DNA from: Alicyclobacillus sp.
Lineage (GTDB): Bacteria > Bacillota > Bacilli > Alicyclobacillales > Alicyclobacillaceae
DNA: 54,524 bases
Direction: 5' to 3'
Assembly (NCBI GenBank): GCA_023512635.1
Contig: JAILZF010000002.1
Span: forward strand, 1 to 54,524
Under the pieces are notes generated by a model. That model saw nothing but the letters and a program-made list of their open reading frames with translations, was not told the DNA's origin and did no database searches. Positions 26,213 to 34,257 of the stretch are shown one piece after another. The translations under genes and the position numbers were made by a program. The first letter of the stretch is position 1. Each line of letters opens with the position of its first letter.

Positions 26213-27748
26213 CTACGGCTGCGCCGCTGCCGGTGGCCGCAGCTCGCGCAACAGCCGTTGCTTCAAGTCCCACAGCCGCTGCGACAAATCGACATGGTAG
26301 ATATGTGGATTCACGTGCCGCAATACCTCCGCCGAGAAACGGGCCAGCCCCGCCTCGACATGCCGCCGGATGGCTGGCAGCTCCGGCAGCTCGTAGACCA
26401 ACTCGCCCCCAACAAACACCGGTACAAGCAACGCCTCGATGTCGTAGTGTTGGATGACTTTCCGTTTGTACGTGTGCACGGGATCAAACAGCTCCAACGG
26501 CTCACGGGGATCAAACTCTTCATCATCCAAGGCAATCAAGTCTGCAGAGGCACGGCCACCGACGTACAGCCGCAACAGCTTTTTCTTGCCAGGATTGGTC
26601 ACCTTGTTGGCATTCTCGGAGATCTTGATACGCGGTTGCAGTTGCCCGTTTTCCTCCTGCGCCACCAACTTGTACACCGCCCCTAAGGCAGGGCAATCAT
26701 AGCTGGTGATCAAGTTGGTGCCCACCCCCCAGGCGGTCACGCGCGCCCCTTGGACAATTAAATCCCGAATGGTCCACTCGTTCAGATCTGAGGATGCGAT
26801 GATCCCGACATCCTGCAGACCGGCCTCGTCCAACATCCGCCGCGCCTGTTTCGAAAGGTAGGCAATGTCCCCGCTGTCGATGCGGATGGCCCGTAAGCGC
26901 TGCCCGCGCGCCGCCAGTTCGTGGGCAACGCGGATGGCGTTGGGGACGCCGCTGCGCAGCACATCATAAGTGTCCACCAGCAGCACCGTTTGCTCTGGAA
27001 ACGCTTCAGCATACGCGCGGAACGCTGCCAGTTCACTGGGGAAACTTTGCACCCAGCTGTGGCCCATGGTTCCTGACACCGGGATGCCGAAACTGCGCCC
27101 GGCCAACACGTTGCTCGTCCCCTGGCAACCGCCGATATACGCTGCGCGCGCACCAAACACCGACGCGTCGATGTTCTGCGCTCGCCGCAGTCCCATTTCC
27201 ACCACTGGACCGGCCTGTCCTGCAGCCGTGGCGGCCGCGTCCACCATGCGTTGAGCCTTGGTGGCAATTAAGCTCTGGTGGTTGATAAACGTCATGAGCG
27301 CCGATTCAATGAGCTGCAGTTCTGCAATCGGCCCCTCCAGCCGCAGCAGCGGCTCGTTCGGGAACACCACCGTACCCTCCGGCACGGCGTACAAGTCACC
27401 CGTAAAGCGAAATTCGCGCAAGTAGTTGAGAAACGCCTCAGAAAACAGCCCCAAGCTGCGCAAATACGCCAAATCGTCTTCGGTAAAACGCAAGTTGTAA
27501 AGAAACCACACCACCTGTTCTAAGCCAGCTGCAATCACATAGCCGTTGCCACAAGGGTTCACGCGGTAATACAAATCAAAGACGACCCGCTGCTGATGTC
27601 GCCCCGCCTGAAACTGCCCGTACATCATCGTCAATTCGTATAAGTCCGTGAGCAAGGCCACGGGCCGATCCCGGTAGACCGGCAGGGCAGACACCTGCTC
27701 AATCCGCGCGCGCGCACGTTCCCGCTGTGCTCGTACGTCGCTGTTCAC
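26213..27748 (-). CDS. pncB: Nicotinate phosphoribosyltransferase
   Basis: NAD salvage enzyme that joins nicotinate and PRPP to nicotinate mononucleotide with ATP. The 511 residues carry [14 protein letters not shown] at the N terminus, [25 protein letters not shown] (active-site His and phosphate region), RIDSGDI and SSDLNEWTI. The GTG start overlaps the stop of the inositol-phosphatase-like gene (GTGA) and has GGAGGAG upstream, so the two are translationally coupled. Nicotinamidase and later NAD genes are not in the window. Confidence 0.95.
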   Translation of the reverse strand: MNSDVRAQRERARARIEQVSALPVYRDRPVALLTDLYELTMMYGQFQAGRHQQRVVFDLYYRVNPCGNGYVIAAGLEQVVWFLYNLRFTEDDLAYLRSLGLFSEAFLNYLREFRFTGDLYAVPEGTVVFPNEPLLRLEGPIAELQLIESALMTFINHQSLIATKAQRMVDAAATAAGQAGPVVEMGLRRAQNIDASVFGARAAYIGGCQGTSNVLAGRSFGIPVSGTMGHSWVQSFPSELAAFRAYAEAFPEQTVLLVDTYDVLRSGVPNAIRVAHELAARGQRLRAIRIDSGDIAYLSKQARRMLDEAGLQDVGIIASSDLNEWTIRDLIVQGARVTAWGVGTNLITSYDCPALGAVYKLVAQEENGQLQPRIKISENANKVTNPGKKKLLRLYVGGRASADLIALDDEEFDPREPLELFDPVHTYKRKVIQHYDIEALLVPVFVGGELVYELPELPAIRRHVEAGLARFSAEVLRHVNPHIYHVDLSQRLWDLKQRLLRELRPPAAAQP

Positions 27749-28653
27749 CCTGTCTCCTCCTGCTCCCTGATCACCGCGTCCACGGCCGCCGCCAATGCGG
27801 CCTGACCACACGCCACAATGTCGCGCACACGCAAGTCGTACGGACGGCCGCCCAGCTCACGCGCGCATCCCCCCGCCTCCTGCACCAGCAATACGCCGGC
27901 TGCCATGTCCCACGCATTCAAGTCGTGCTCCCAGTAAGCGTCCAGGCGGCCAGCTGCCACGTACGCCAACTGCAATGCTGCCGCGCCTAAGGCGCGCACG
28001 CTTTTCACCTGCCGAAACAAGCGAGTGGTGGCGGCCAACGTCAGCAGGTATTTCGCGCTACGCGTTGGAAACCCGCTGGACACCACAGCTTGGCGCAACT
28101 CAGTGGTTGCTGAAGCGGTCAGCCGCCGCCCCGGTAACCCCGGGGCAGTGCCCGCTGCGTGCAGGACGTCTTGGCTCCACGCCAAGGCGGCCGCCGCTTG
28201 CACCAGGTATGCCCCCGCCCCTGCCCAAGCCAGGAACACCTCATCCCTGTACGGGTCGTACACCACACCAGCCTGCAGGCGGCCAGAACAGGCGTACGCC
28301 ACCGATACGACAGACAGCGGTAAGCCCTGGACGAAGTTGGTGGTGCCGTCAAGCGGATCGACAATCCACAGGTGCGGCGCATCCCAGACGGCCGCGGTCG
28401 CTGCGCTCGAAGCGGCCGAGCCAGGCGCCGTGGATTCCTCCCCCAAGAGTGTGTCGCCAGGGTAGTGACGGTGGATGTGTTGGCGAATCATGTCTTCGCA
28501 CACCGGGTCGACATCCGTCACCAAATCACTTGGAGCGGTTTTGGCCCGCACGTCATGGATGGAATCGCGCCGCGAGCGAAAATAGTCACCCGCCGCAATG
28601 GCAGCCTGCACAGCCACCGCGAGCGGTGCAATGCCTCGAGTCGATGCTGGCAC
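27745..28653 (-). CDS. Inositol-monophosphatase-family phosphatase
   Basis: A 302-residue Mg-dependent, lithium-sensitive phosphatase of the IMPase/FIG superfamily. Visible: GEES (metal-binding Glu pair), WIVDPLDGTTNFVQG (DPxDGT core) and NAWDMAAGVLLVQEAGG (WDxAAG). A GTG start with AAGGAG upstream gives the full family length. Its stop overlaps pncB, so it may serve NAD(P) metabolism: some family members remove the 2'-phosphate of NADP. Inositol phosphate, PAP or fructose-bisphosphate substrates are equally compatible with the motifs. Confidence 0.88.
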   Translation of the reverse strand: MPASTRGIAPLAVAVQAAIAAGDYFRSRRDSIHDVRAKTAPSDLVTDVDPVCEDMIRQHIHRHYPGDTLLGEESTAPGSAASSAATAAVWDAPHLWIVDPLDGTTNFVQGLPLSVVSVAYACSGRLQAGVVYDPYRDEVFLAWAGAGAYLVQAAAALAWSQDVLHAAGTAPGLPGRRLTASATTELRQAVVSSGFPTRSAKYLLTLAATTRLFRQVKSVRALGAAALQLAYVAAGRLDAYWEHDLNAWDMAAGVLLVQEAGGCARELGGRPYDLRVRDIVACGQAALAAAVDAVIREQEETG

Positions 28654-28717
28654 AGTGTCACGAGCTCCTTTGCCTTAGATGACCGCCTGGGGCGGAAATA
28701 AGGGATAGCGTGCGGGG

Positions 28718-28924
28718 CTAAGGTTGTAGCTCATAACCCACTTCTGCCACCGCTCGTACCAAGTCGTGTATCTGAACGCTGTCGTCGGCCTCTACGCGTG
28801 CTTGGCCGTGCACCGCATCCACCTCAGCCTGGCGCACCCCCGGAACATCTAACAACGCCATGACCACAGCGCGCCGGCAGTGCTCACACGACATCCCCTG
28901 CACACGGAACACCTGGGTTTGCAC
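28718..28924 (-). CDS. copZ: CopZ-like heavy-metal-associated (HMA) protein
   Basis: A 68-residue ferredoxin-like fold metallochaperone with the copper-binding GMSCEHC motif at residues 11-17 and the usual beta-alpha-beta-beta-alpha-beta pattern. It would carry Cu(I) to a P-type ATPase. No copper ATPase or CsoR-type repressor is next to it in the window, which is unusual. GGGAGGG favours the GTG at 28924 (6 bases) over the ATG at 28930. It stands alone between the IMPase-like gene and the divergent fumarase-type gene. Confidence 0.85.
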   Translation of the reverse strand: MQTQVFRVQGMSCEHCRRAVVMALLDVPGVRQAEVDAVHGQARVEADDSVQIHDLVRAVAEVGYELQP

Positions 28925-29119
28925 AGGCATCCCTCCCTATCAGTGTGCCACACCTGCCCCCACTATAGCGCACCGGACTGTCCAGGGAAACCGCTTGGAT
29001 AGGTCCGCTCACAATGGGAACACTGGCACATGGGAAATCACTGGGAATTCTCGTCTGGCGGCACCCGCCGTGCCCGTCCTACAAAAGGTTTGCGTCTTTT
29101 CTGAGAGGAGGTCACTCCC

Positions 29120-30607
29120 GTGTCCACGCGAGTCGTGCGCGATTCTCTGGGGGAGCTGGAGATCCCGGCGGAAGCGTATTATGGGGCACAGACAGCGCGC
29201 GCCAAAGCCAACTTTCCAATAAGCGGTCTGCGCCTGCCGCGCGCGTTTATCCGAGCGCAAGGTATTATCAAGTGGGCGGCAGCGCGCGCGCACCGCGACT
29301 TGGGCGTCCTTAGCGCCAAGACGGCAGAAGCCATCTGTCAAGCGGCCGAGGAAGTCATCCGCGGTGACTTAGATGAGTGGTTTCAAGTGGACGTCTACCA
29401 GGCTGGCGCCGGGACTTCACAAAACATGAACGCCAACGAAGTGATTGCAGCCCGCGCCGCAGAACTACTCGGCGGCACACGCGGCGATACCCGTTTGGTC
29501 CACCCCAACGACGATGTAAACAAATCACAGTCAACCAACGACACCATTCACGTGGCCATGAACATCGCTGGGATGGAGTTGTTAGCCCATGAATTGGACC
29601 CGGCCCTGCATGCGTTGGAACACGCCCTCCACAGCAAAGCCGCAGAGTTCGGCCGCATCGTCAAGGCAGGGCGGACCCACCTGCAGGATGCGGTTCCGTT
29701 GTTCTTAGGAGACGAATTTGCCGCTTATGCGGAAAACATCCGCCGCCACCGGCGCTGGCTGGAGCAGGCAGCGTCCAACCTGCTGGCCATTGGCCTTGGA
29801 GGGAACGCGGTGGGAACGGGCATCAACACGCCTCCCGGGTTTGCCGAGACGGCCGTGGCGTACGTGGCCCAGTACACCGGGTTGGCGTTCCGCTTGGCAG
29901 CCCATCCGTTTACCTTCAACCAAAACCCGGACGAGGTGGTGTTGGTCAGCGGCGTGCTGCGTAACCTTGCGTTGGCGCTCCAGCGGATTGCCAACGACCT
30001 GCGCCTGCTGGCCTCAGGACCGCGGACCGGCCTGGCGGAGCTGACCCTCCCTGCCGTGCAGCCGGGGTCATCCATCATGCCGGGCAAAGTCAATCCGGTG
30101 ATGGCGGAGATGCTGAATATGGTGTGTTACCAAGTGCAGGGCTGTGATGCGGTGGTGGCGCTGGCCGGGGGCGCCGGCCAGCTGGAGCTGAATGTGATGA
30201 TGCCCGTGATGGCGGCGAACTTCTTGCATGCCATCCACATTTTAACAAATGCTGTGCGCGCCTTTACGGAGCGCTGTGTACGCGGCTTGCAGGCAGACGC
30301 CGAACGTTGCCGGGCGTACGCTGAACGCAGCCTGGCATTGGCCACGGCACTCAACACAGCCGTCGGCTACGACCGCGCTGCCGAGGTGGTGAAGCACGCG
30401 CTGGCACGCGACCTCAGTTTGCGCGAAGCGGGGCTCGACTTTGGCCTCGACCCGGACGTGCTGGCGCGGGCGTTGGACGTGACGGCGCTGGCGCGCACCG
30501 TTCCGCGCACGCACAGCGAAGCAGCCCGCCATGAAGCTCACAACGAGCCGCCTCGCCGCCGTCCCGTTTTGTCCGGGGCTGGCGCCAGCCGGGACGCCGG
30601 GGATTAA
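29120..30607 (+). CDS. fumC: Class II fumarase/aspartase-family lyase, probably fumarate hydratase
   Basis: Tetrameric lyase of the fumarase II superfamily (495 residues). The signature GSSIMPGKVNP favours fumarase over aspartase, which has MPAKVNP. HPNDDVNKSQSTNDT and RTHLQDAVP are substrate-binding blocks, and TALNTAVGYDRAAEVV fits fumarase. Other parts (QLELNVMMPVM, HILTNAVRAFTERCVRG) read like aspartase, so the substrate is not certain. The GTG start has AGGAGGT at 7 bases. The C-terminal 35 residues are Arg/Pro/Gly-rich, unlike the family, and overlap two hairpins. Expected to act in the citric acid cycle. Confidence 0.78.
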   Translation: MSTRVVRDSLGELEIPAEAYYGAQTARAKANFPISGLRLPRAFIRAQGIIKWAAARAHRDLGVLSAKTAEAICQAAEEVIRGDLDEWFQVDVYQAGAGTSQNMNANEVIAARAAELLGGTRGDTRLVHPNDDVNKSQSTNDTIHVAMNIAGMELLAHELDPALHALEHALHSKAAEFGRIVKAGRTHLQDAVPLFLGDEFAAYAENIRRHRRWLEQAASNLLAIGLGGNAVGTGINTPPGFAETAVAYVAQYTGLAFRLAAHPFTFNQNPDEVVLVSGVLRNLALALQRIANDLRLLASGPRTGLAELTLPAVQPGSSIMPGKVNPVMAEMLNMVCYQVQGCDAVVALAGGAGQLELNVMMPVMAANFLHAIHILTNAVRAFTERCVRGLQADAERCRAYAERSLALATALNTAVGYDRAAEVVKHALARDLSLREAGLDFGLDPDVLARALDVTALARTVPRTHSEAARHEAHNEPPRRRPVLSGAGASRDAGD

Positions 30608-30613
30608 ACCCCG
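30571..30613. terminator. Two hairpins at the end of the fumarase-type gene
   Basis: A near-perfect 25-base hairpin centred on GGCTGGCGCCAGCC lies inside the last codons, and CGGGG-ATTAAA-CCCCG spans the stop codon. A converging gene ends about 65 bases on. The absence of a T run makes the role uncertain. Confidence 0.35.
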
Positions 30614-30672
30614 CCCGTCCCCAAGGCCCTAAGCGTACGAAGGCCCGCACCCAGCCACCTGCCCGCCCGCGG

Positions 30673-31119
30673 TTAGTCCTTAAACTTACGCCAGTCCAGC
30701 TTCGACTTGGCCAACAGGTCGGCGAAGGAGTCCTCCTCTTCCGCAGGGTTGAACAACTCCGCGAAACTCTCCTCGTCTTCCGTCTGCTCGATGGACCGGG
30801 CGGACTGAGAAGGTCTGCCCGCCGCCCCGTTTGCCGCCTTGCCTGGCCAATCGGCAGGCGGGGCCGGCGAGGCGGTAGCGGACTGCATCTGCGCTTTCAG
30901 CGCCGCCAGCTTCTCCGTGACGTCCTTGCCCCAGCGCTCTGCGGCAGGGATGGCCGGTGCATCCGCCACCACCGGTTGGGCCAGACCAGGGCGTGCTGCT
31001 GCCTTGGACGGTTGCGGCTGCTTACGTTCCGCCGGGCTGCCTTCACCACGCGCCCAGGCTGGCTTGTCTAATCCCTCTGGCTGGGTGTTCGAGTGCCCGC
31101 GCTTCTGCTTTTTGCCCAT
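30673..31119 (-). CDS. Hydrophilic, low-complexity protein of unknown function
   Basis: A 148-residue soluble protein: a basic N terminus (GKKQKRGHSN), a long Pro/Ala/Gln-rich middle that is probably disordered, and an acidic C terminus with two DSF/ESF repeats (ESFAELF, DSFADLLAKSKLDW). The repeated FA(D/E)L block suggests a short docking motif. GGAGGGGAGG lies 7 bases before the ATG at 31119; the GTG at 31125 overlaps the stop of the gene upstream. Likely cotranscribed with that gene. No family recognised. Confidence 0.5.
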   Translation of the reverse strand: MGKKQKRGHSNTQPEGLDKPAWARGEGSPAERKQPQPSKAAARPGLAQPVVADAPAIPAAERWGKDVTEKLAALKAQMQSATASPAPPADWPGKAANGAAGRPSQSARSIEQTEDEESFAELFNPAEEEDSFADLLAKSKLDWRKFKD

Positions 31120-31121
31120 GC

Positions 31122-31445
31122 TCACGCCTCCCCTCCGCCGCCGGTTTGCAAGAACGCAGCCAGATACGCCTTCTCCTCCGCCACCAACTCAGGGTGCTCC
31201 TGCAGGTAACGGCGCAACACCCGTTCCTCCCACGCGTCCGATCCCGGGGGTTCGTCAATACCGGGAGGGCAGTCTGCCAGCCGGCGGTCATAAAGAATCT
31301 CCCAAGCCTCAGCGCCTTCTTCCTGGACACGGCGCGAGACCTGCATAAATACCCCGCCTGCCTCCGCCGCCCCCGGCAAGGCGTAAAGCATCATCTCAAA
31401 GTCGTCCCATTGGTGAATCCAATCGAGCGGATCGAACGCGGTCAC
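31122..31445 (-). CDS. Hypothetical protein
   Basis: A soluble, acidic protein of about 107 residues, Trp- and Glu-rich (TAFDPLDWIHQWDDFEMM at the start; a helical C-terminal part around EERVLRRYLQEHPELVAEE). No motif or signal was recognised. Start: the GTG at 31445 has GGGAGG at 6 bases; the ATG at 31451 touches that site. Its stop is two bases before the start of the next gene, so the pair is translationally linked. Confidence 0.5.
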   Translation of the reverse strand: MTAFDPLDWIHQWDDFEMMLYALPGAAEAGGVFMQVSRRVQEEGAEAWEILYDRRLADCPPGIDEPPGSDAWEERVLRRYLQEHPELVAEEKAYLAAFLQTGGGGEA

Positions 31446-31551
31446 GGCCATTCCTCCCTGCAGCCTGCTGATCCCAGTGTATCATCCGCCCCCGCACGCT
31501 CCCCTGAGTCTACGCCCAGAGTGCAGCCCTTGTGAAGTCGCCGCCCAGTTT

Positions 31552-31560
31552 TGCTACAAT
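31552..31560 (+). promoter_or_regulatory. Extended -10 promoter for the 45-residue peptide gene
   Basis: TGCTACAAT (TGn plus TACAAT) lies 75 bases before the GTG. A -35-like TTGTGA is at 31530-31535, at 19 bases, so the extended -10 probably matters most. Confidence 0.4.
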
Positions 31561-31634
31561 GGTGACCGAATCGGCACCGACCCGCGCGTCCGGTTCTGTG
31601 CCGGGTCCTGCAGCGCGGCCAAGGAGGGGTCTAC

Positions 31635-31772
31635 GTGCGCAAGTTCTTCCTCGTCCTGTTTGTCATCTGCTTGGTGATTGTCGCTTTTGAAACGTTTCGT
31701 CCGCAGCCACCGTTCCCGAAGGTCAACACCTCGTTTGCCGGAGCGGCAGGGGTTGAAACCTGGACGCACTAA
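31635..31772 (+). CDS. 45-residue single-pass membrane peptide, below the ORF-track cut-off
   Basis: Not in the track. VRKFFLVLFVICLVIVAFETF is a basic-then-hydrophobic N terminus, then a Pro-rich, hydrophilic tail to a TAA at 31772. AAGGAGG lies 7 bases before the GTG and an extended -10 promoter (31552-31560) is upstream, so signals and spacing look real. It could be a membrane-anchored or secreted small peptide. It converges on etfA, with a hairpin at 31782-31806 between. No family recognised. Confidence 0.55.
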   Translation: MRKFFLVLFVICLVIVAFETFRPQPPFPKVNTSFAGAAGVETWTH

Positions 31773-31781
31773 GCAGGCAGT

Positions 31782-31806
31782 CAGGCGCCGGCCGGGGCGG
31801 CGCCTG
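31782..31806. terminator. Hairpin between the small peptide gene and etfA
   Basis: CAGGCGCC and GGCGCCTG are perfect 8-base complements with a 9-base loop, between two converging genes. It could serve both, but no T run is seen. Confidence 0.4.
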
Positions 31807-31871
31807 GCTGGCCACGCCAGACCGGCACCTGCAGGTCCACGACGAAACACCACAAGGTCCGTGCTGGCGGT

Positions 31872-32858
31872 TTAGCGTTGCCCTGCCAGTGCCGCTTTGA
31901 ACGCTTGCGTGAGCAGCGGAACCACTTCAAACAGGTCGCCGACAATCCCGTAATCGGCTATCTGGAAGATGGGCGCCTCCGGGTCTTTGTTGATAGCCAC
32001 AATCACCTTGGAATTGGACATGCCGGCCAGGTGTTGAATCGCTCCCGAGATACCGCAGGCGATGTACAAGTCGGGGGTCACAACCTTGCCCGTTTGCCCA
32101 ATTTGTAAGGCGTAATCGCAGTAGCCTGCGTCACACGCCCCGCGCGACGCCCCCACCGCTGCCCCGAGCACCTCGGCCAGCTCGTACAACGGTTTGAACC
32201 CTTCAGCGCTTTTCACCCCGCGCCCGCCGGAAACGACAATTTTCGCTTCCGCCAGGTCCACACCCCCGCTCGCCTTGGCCACCACCTCTTGCACCACGGT
32301 GCGCAGGTCGGCAGGGGTCCACGTTACACGCAGCGGCACCACCGTCCCAGCGCGGGCCTCGGCCGCCGTCGAGACAGGCAGGTTGTTCGGACGGACTGTG
32401 ACCACCATGGACCCTGTCTGAAACCGTACCTTGGTCCAAGCCTTGCCAGCGTAAATCGGCCGCGTGCATACCAAGTCGTCACCCGCGGCCTCCACAGCGA
32501 CGACATCCGAAATCTGACCGGCGCCCCAGCGCATGGCCAGACGCGGCGCCACGTCGCGGCCAATGGCCGAATGAGCAAGCAACACCAGGTCAGGCTGGCA
32601 GGCCTGCAAGCATGCCCACAGTGCCTTGTGGTAGCCGTCCGGCGTGTACTGCGCCAACTCCGGGGCATCGACCACGTAGACCGTATCCGCGCCAGCCGCA
32701 CCCAGACTGTCCGCGAGCGGCTGGACTCCATGGCCCAGCAGGGCCACCGCCACCTGTCCTGAACCCGCTACCCTGCGGGCAGCCGCCAACATCTCCCCGG
32801 TCACCCTGCGCAGTGTCCCCCGGCGTACGTCAGCCAGGACCAACACGTTTTTCACCAT
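31872..32858 (-). CDS. etfA: Electron transfer flavoprotein, alpha subunit
   Basis: FAD-binding subunit that accepts electrons from acyl-CoA dehydrogenases and passes them toward the quinone pool. The 328-residue protein has the N-terminal nucleotide-binding-like domain and the C-terminal FAD domain: VSGGRGVKSAEGFKPLYELAE, QIGQTGKVVTPDLYIACGISGAIQHLAGM, then INKDPEAPIFQIADYGIVGD. The ATG at 32858 has AAGGGGG at 8 bases. It follows etfB by 15 bases. It is the likely electron acceptor for FadE at 6.8-8.6 kb. Confidence 0.96.
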   Translation of the reverse strand: MVKNVLVLADVRRGTLRRVTGEMLAAARRVAGSGQVAVALLGHGVQPLADSLGAAGADTVYVVDAPELAQYTPDGYHKALWACLQACQPDLVLLAHSAIGRDVAPRLAMRWGAGQISDVVAVEAAGDDLVCTRPIYAGKAWTKVRFQTGSMVVTVRPNNLPVSTAAEARAGTVVPLRVTWTPADLRTVVQEVVAKASGGVDLAEAKIVVSGGRGVKSAEGFKPLYELAEVLGAAVGASRGACDAGYCDYALQIGQTGKVVTPDLYIACGISGAIQHLAGMSNSKVIVAINKDPEAPIFQIADYGIVGDLFEVVPLLTQAFKAALAGQR

Positions 32859-32873
32859 GCACGCCACCCCCTT

Positions 32874-33644
32874 TCAGCCAACGACTTTTTCTACGTCACA
32901 CAAGGCGTGCACCAGTTCTTCGACCTGCTGCGCCAGGTCGCCTTGCAAGATGCGGCCTGCCTGTTTGGCCGGCGGCAGGTAGGTGCTTATCACCTCTGTA
33001 CGCGGCCGGATGTCTTCCGCCTGCAAGCCGAGGCTGGCCAGTGTGTGGTGCTCGATCTCTTTTTTGCTCGCCCGGCGAATGCCAAGCAGGGACGGGTAGC
33101 GTGGTTCGTTGAGCCCTTGCTGGGCTGTGACCAACAGCGGCAATTGGCCTCGGACCACTTCCACATCCCCTTCCGCGTCGCGGTGCGCAGTGACTTGTTG
33201 CCCTGCCACCTCTAGCTTCAACACCGTGCCGATATGCGGAATGTCCAACTCCTCTGCCAAGCGAATGGCCACTTGCCCGGAGCCGTCGTCCACCGCCTGG
33301 CTGCCAGCCAGAATCAAGTCAAACGGCCGTGTCCGGGCCATCGCCGCCAACACCTTGGCCACCGTGTACTCGTCCCCCCACAAGGCGGGGTCGTCTGCCA
33401 GCAACGCCTCGTCCGCCCCCATGGCCAACGCCGTGCGCAGAGCTTCTTCACAGCGCGATGGCCCCACGCAGAGCAGCGTCACCTGGCCCCCATGCTGCTC
33501 TTTCAGGCGGACAGCCTCCTCGACGGCGTACTCGTCGTACGGGTTGATCACAAATTTCACGCCGTCCTCCTGGATGCGTCCGTCCTTCAGGACAATTCGC
33601 TCCTCGGTGTCAAAGGTCTGTTTCAGACAGACCAAGATGTTCAC
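32874..33644 (-). CDS. etfB: Electron transfer flavoprotein, beta subunit
   Basis: Partner of EtfA in the heterodimer; binds AMP. At 256 residues it has the normal length and the blocks VCLKQTFDTE, NPYDEYAVEEAVRLKE, ALAMGADEALLADD and ILAGSQAVDDGSGQV. The ETF-beta region near LPLLVTAQQGLNEPRYPSLLGIRRASKKEI is complete. A GTG start with AGAGGAG upstream. It is first of the etfB-etfA pair, 58 bases after the thiol-redoxin gene on the same strand, so all three may share one transcript. Confidence 0.96.
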   Translation of the reverse strand: MNILVCLKQTFDTEERIVLKDGRIQEDGVKFVINPYDEYAVEEAVRLKEQHGGQVTLLCVGPSRCEEALRTALAMGADEALLADDPALWGDEYTVAKVLAAMARTRPFDLILAGSQAVDDGSGQVAIRLAEELDIPHIGTVLKLEVAGQQVTAHRDAEGDVEVVRGQLPLLVTAQQGLNEPRYPSLLGIRRASKKEIEHHTLASLGLQAEDIRPRTEVISTYLPPAKQAGRILQGDLAQQVEELVHALCDVEKVVG

Positions 33645-33702
33645 AGCCCTCGCTCCTCTCCCGCTCCCGGCAAGGGCGCCCGCCCCCCTGCGGCGGAGCC
33701 GT

Positions 33703-34161
33703 TCATCCCTCCGCCGGCAGACCGAGCGCCTCGCGGATTTTCGGTTCCACTTTCTGAAACCCTTTGTCCCCTGCCGCCCGGAACTTCAGCAACCCGTCGC
33801 TGCCAAACACGAAAAACGCCGGCACGTACTCGTTCTCAAACCGGTCTGCCACCTTGCGCAAGTGGTCCAGCCCCACCGGTTGCGTGATGCCGTAGGTCTC
33901 GATGTCTTGGCGGACACGCTCCTCCTGCGTGTCCTCCGCGTAGCGCGGCATGTGCAGCGCCACCACCTGCAAGCCGTGTGGTGCGTACTTGTCCTTGATG
34001 GCCACCACGTCTGCCATCGTCTCGTGACAGATGTGGCACGACACCGCCCAAAAATGCACAAGCGTCACCTTGCCAGTCGCCAACTGGGGCGGCCCGTCGC
34101 TGTTCCACCAGGCTGTGACACCTTCCAGGCTGGGCAGCGGCGTTCCTAATCGCATGGGCAT
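33703..34161 (-). CDS. Thiol-disulfide redoxin (TlpA/ResA-like)
   Basis: A 152-residue thioredoxin-fold protein with a CHIC active site in FWAVSCHICHETM (about residues 42-45) and the cis-proline in NEYVPAFFVFG. There is no clear signal peptide, so it may be cytosolic, unlike ResA. The CxxC dipeptide His-Ile and the insertion after the motif fit the TlpA/AhpC-TSA branch. Start at the ATG 34161 with AAGGGGG at 10 bases; the ATG two codons later is possible. It precedes etfB by 58 bases; a Fur/PerR-shaped palindrome lies upstream. Confidence 0.8.
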   Translation of the reverse strand: MPMRLGTPLPSLEGVTAWWNSDGPPQLATGKVTLVHFWAVSCHICHETMADVVAIKDKYAPHGLQVVALHMPRYAEDTQEERVRQDIETYGITQPVGLDHLRKVADRFENEYVPAFFVFGSDGLLKFRAAGDKGFQKVEPKIREALGLPAEG

Positions 34162-34240
34162 GATGATTCTTCCCCCTTACCGTTTACCATTCCTTCACGA
34201 CCTTTTGACCAGAGAGCGGCACGAACAATCTAGCTCTAAA

Positions 34241-34257
34241 TTTAGATTTAATCTAAA
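34241..34257. promoter_or_regulatory. AT-rich palindrome between cobD and the redoxin gene, candidate Fur-family box
   Basis: TTTAGATT-T-AATCTAAA is a perfect palindrome with 8-base arms and one central base in an otherwise GC-rich sequence. It starts right after the cobD stop and lies about 80-95 bases upstream of the redoxin start. The 7-1-7 geometry matches Fur/PerR boxes; the bases match the PerR consensus TTATAATnATTATAA only in part. The regulator is inference. Confidence 0.4.

Noticed and set aside
28718-28924. Copper-resistance operon (copZ-copA-csoR)
   Set aside because: Only the CopZ-like gene is present; neighbours are an inositol-phosphatase-like gene and a lyase.
34241-34257. 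Terminator of the cobalamin operon after cobD
   Set aside because: The stem has only A-T and a single G-C pair per arm and no T tract of the right form, so it is a poor intrinsic terminator.
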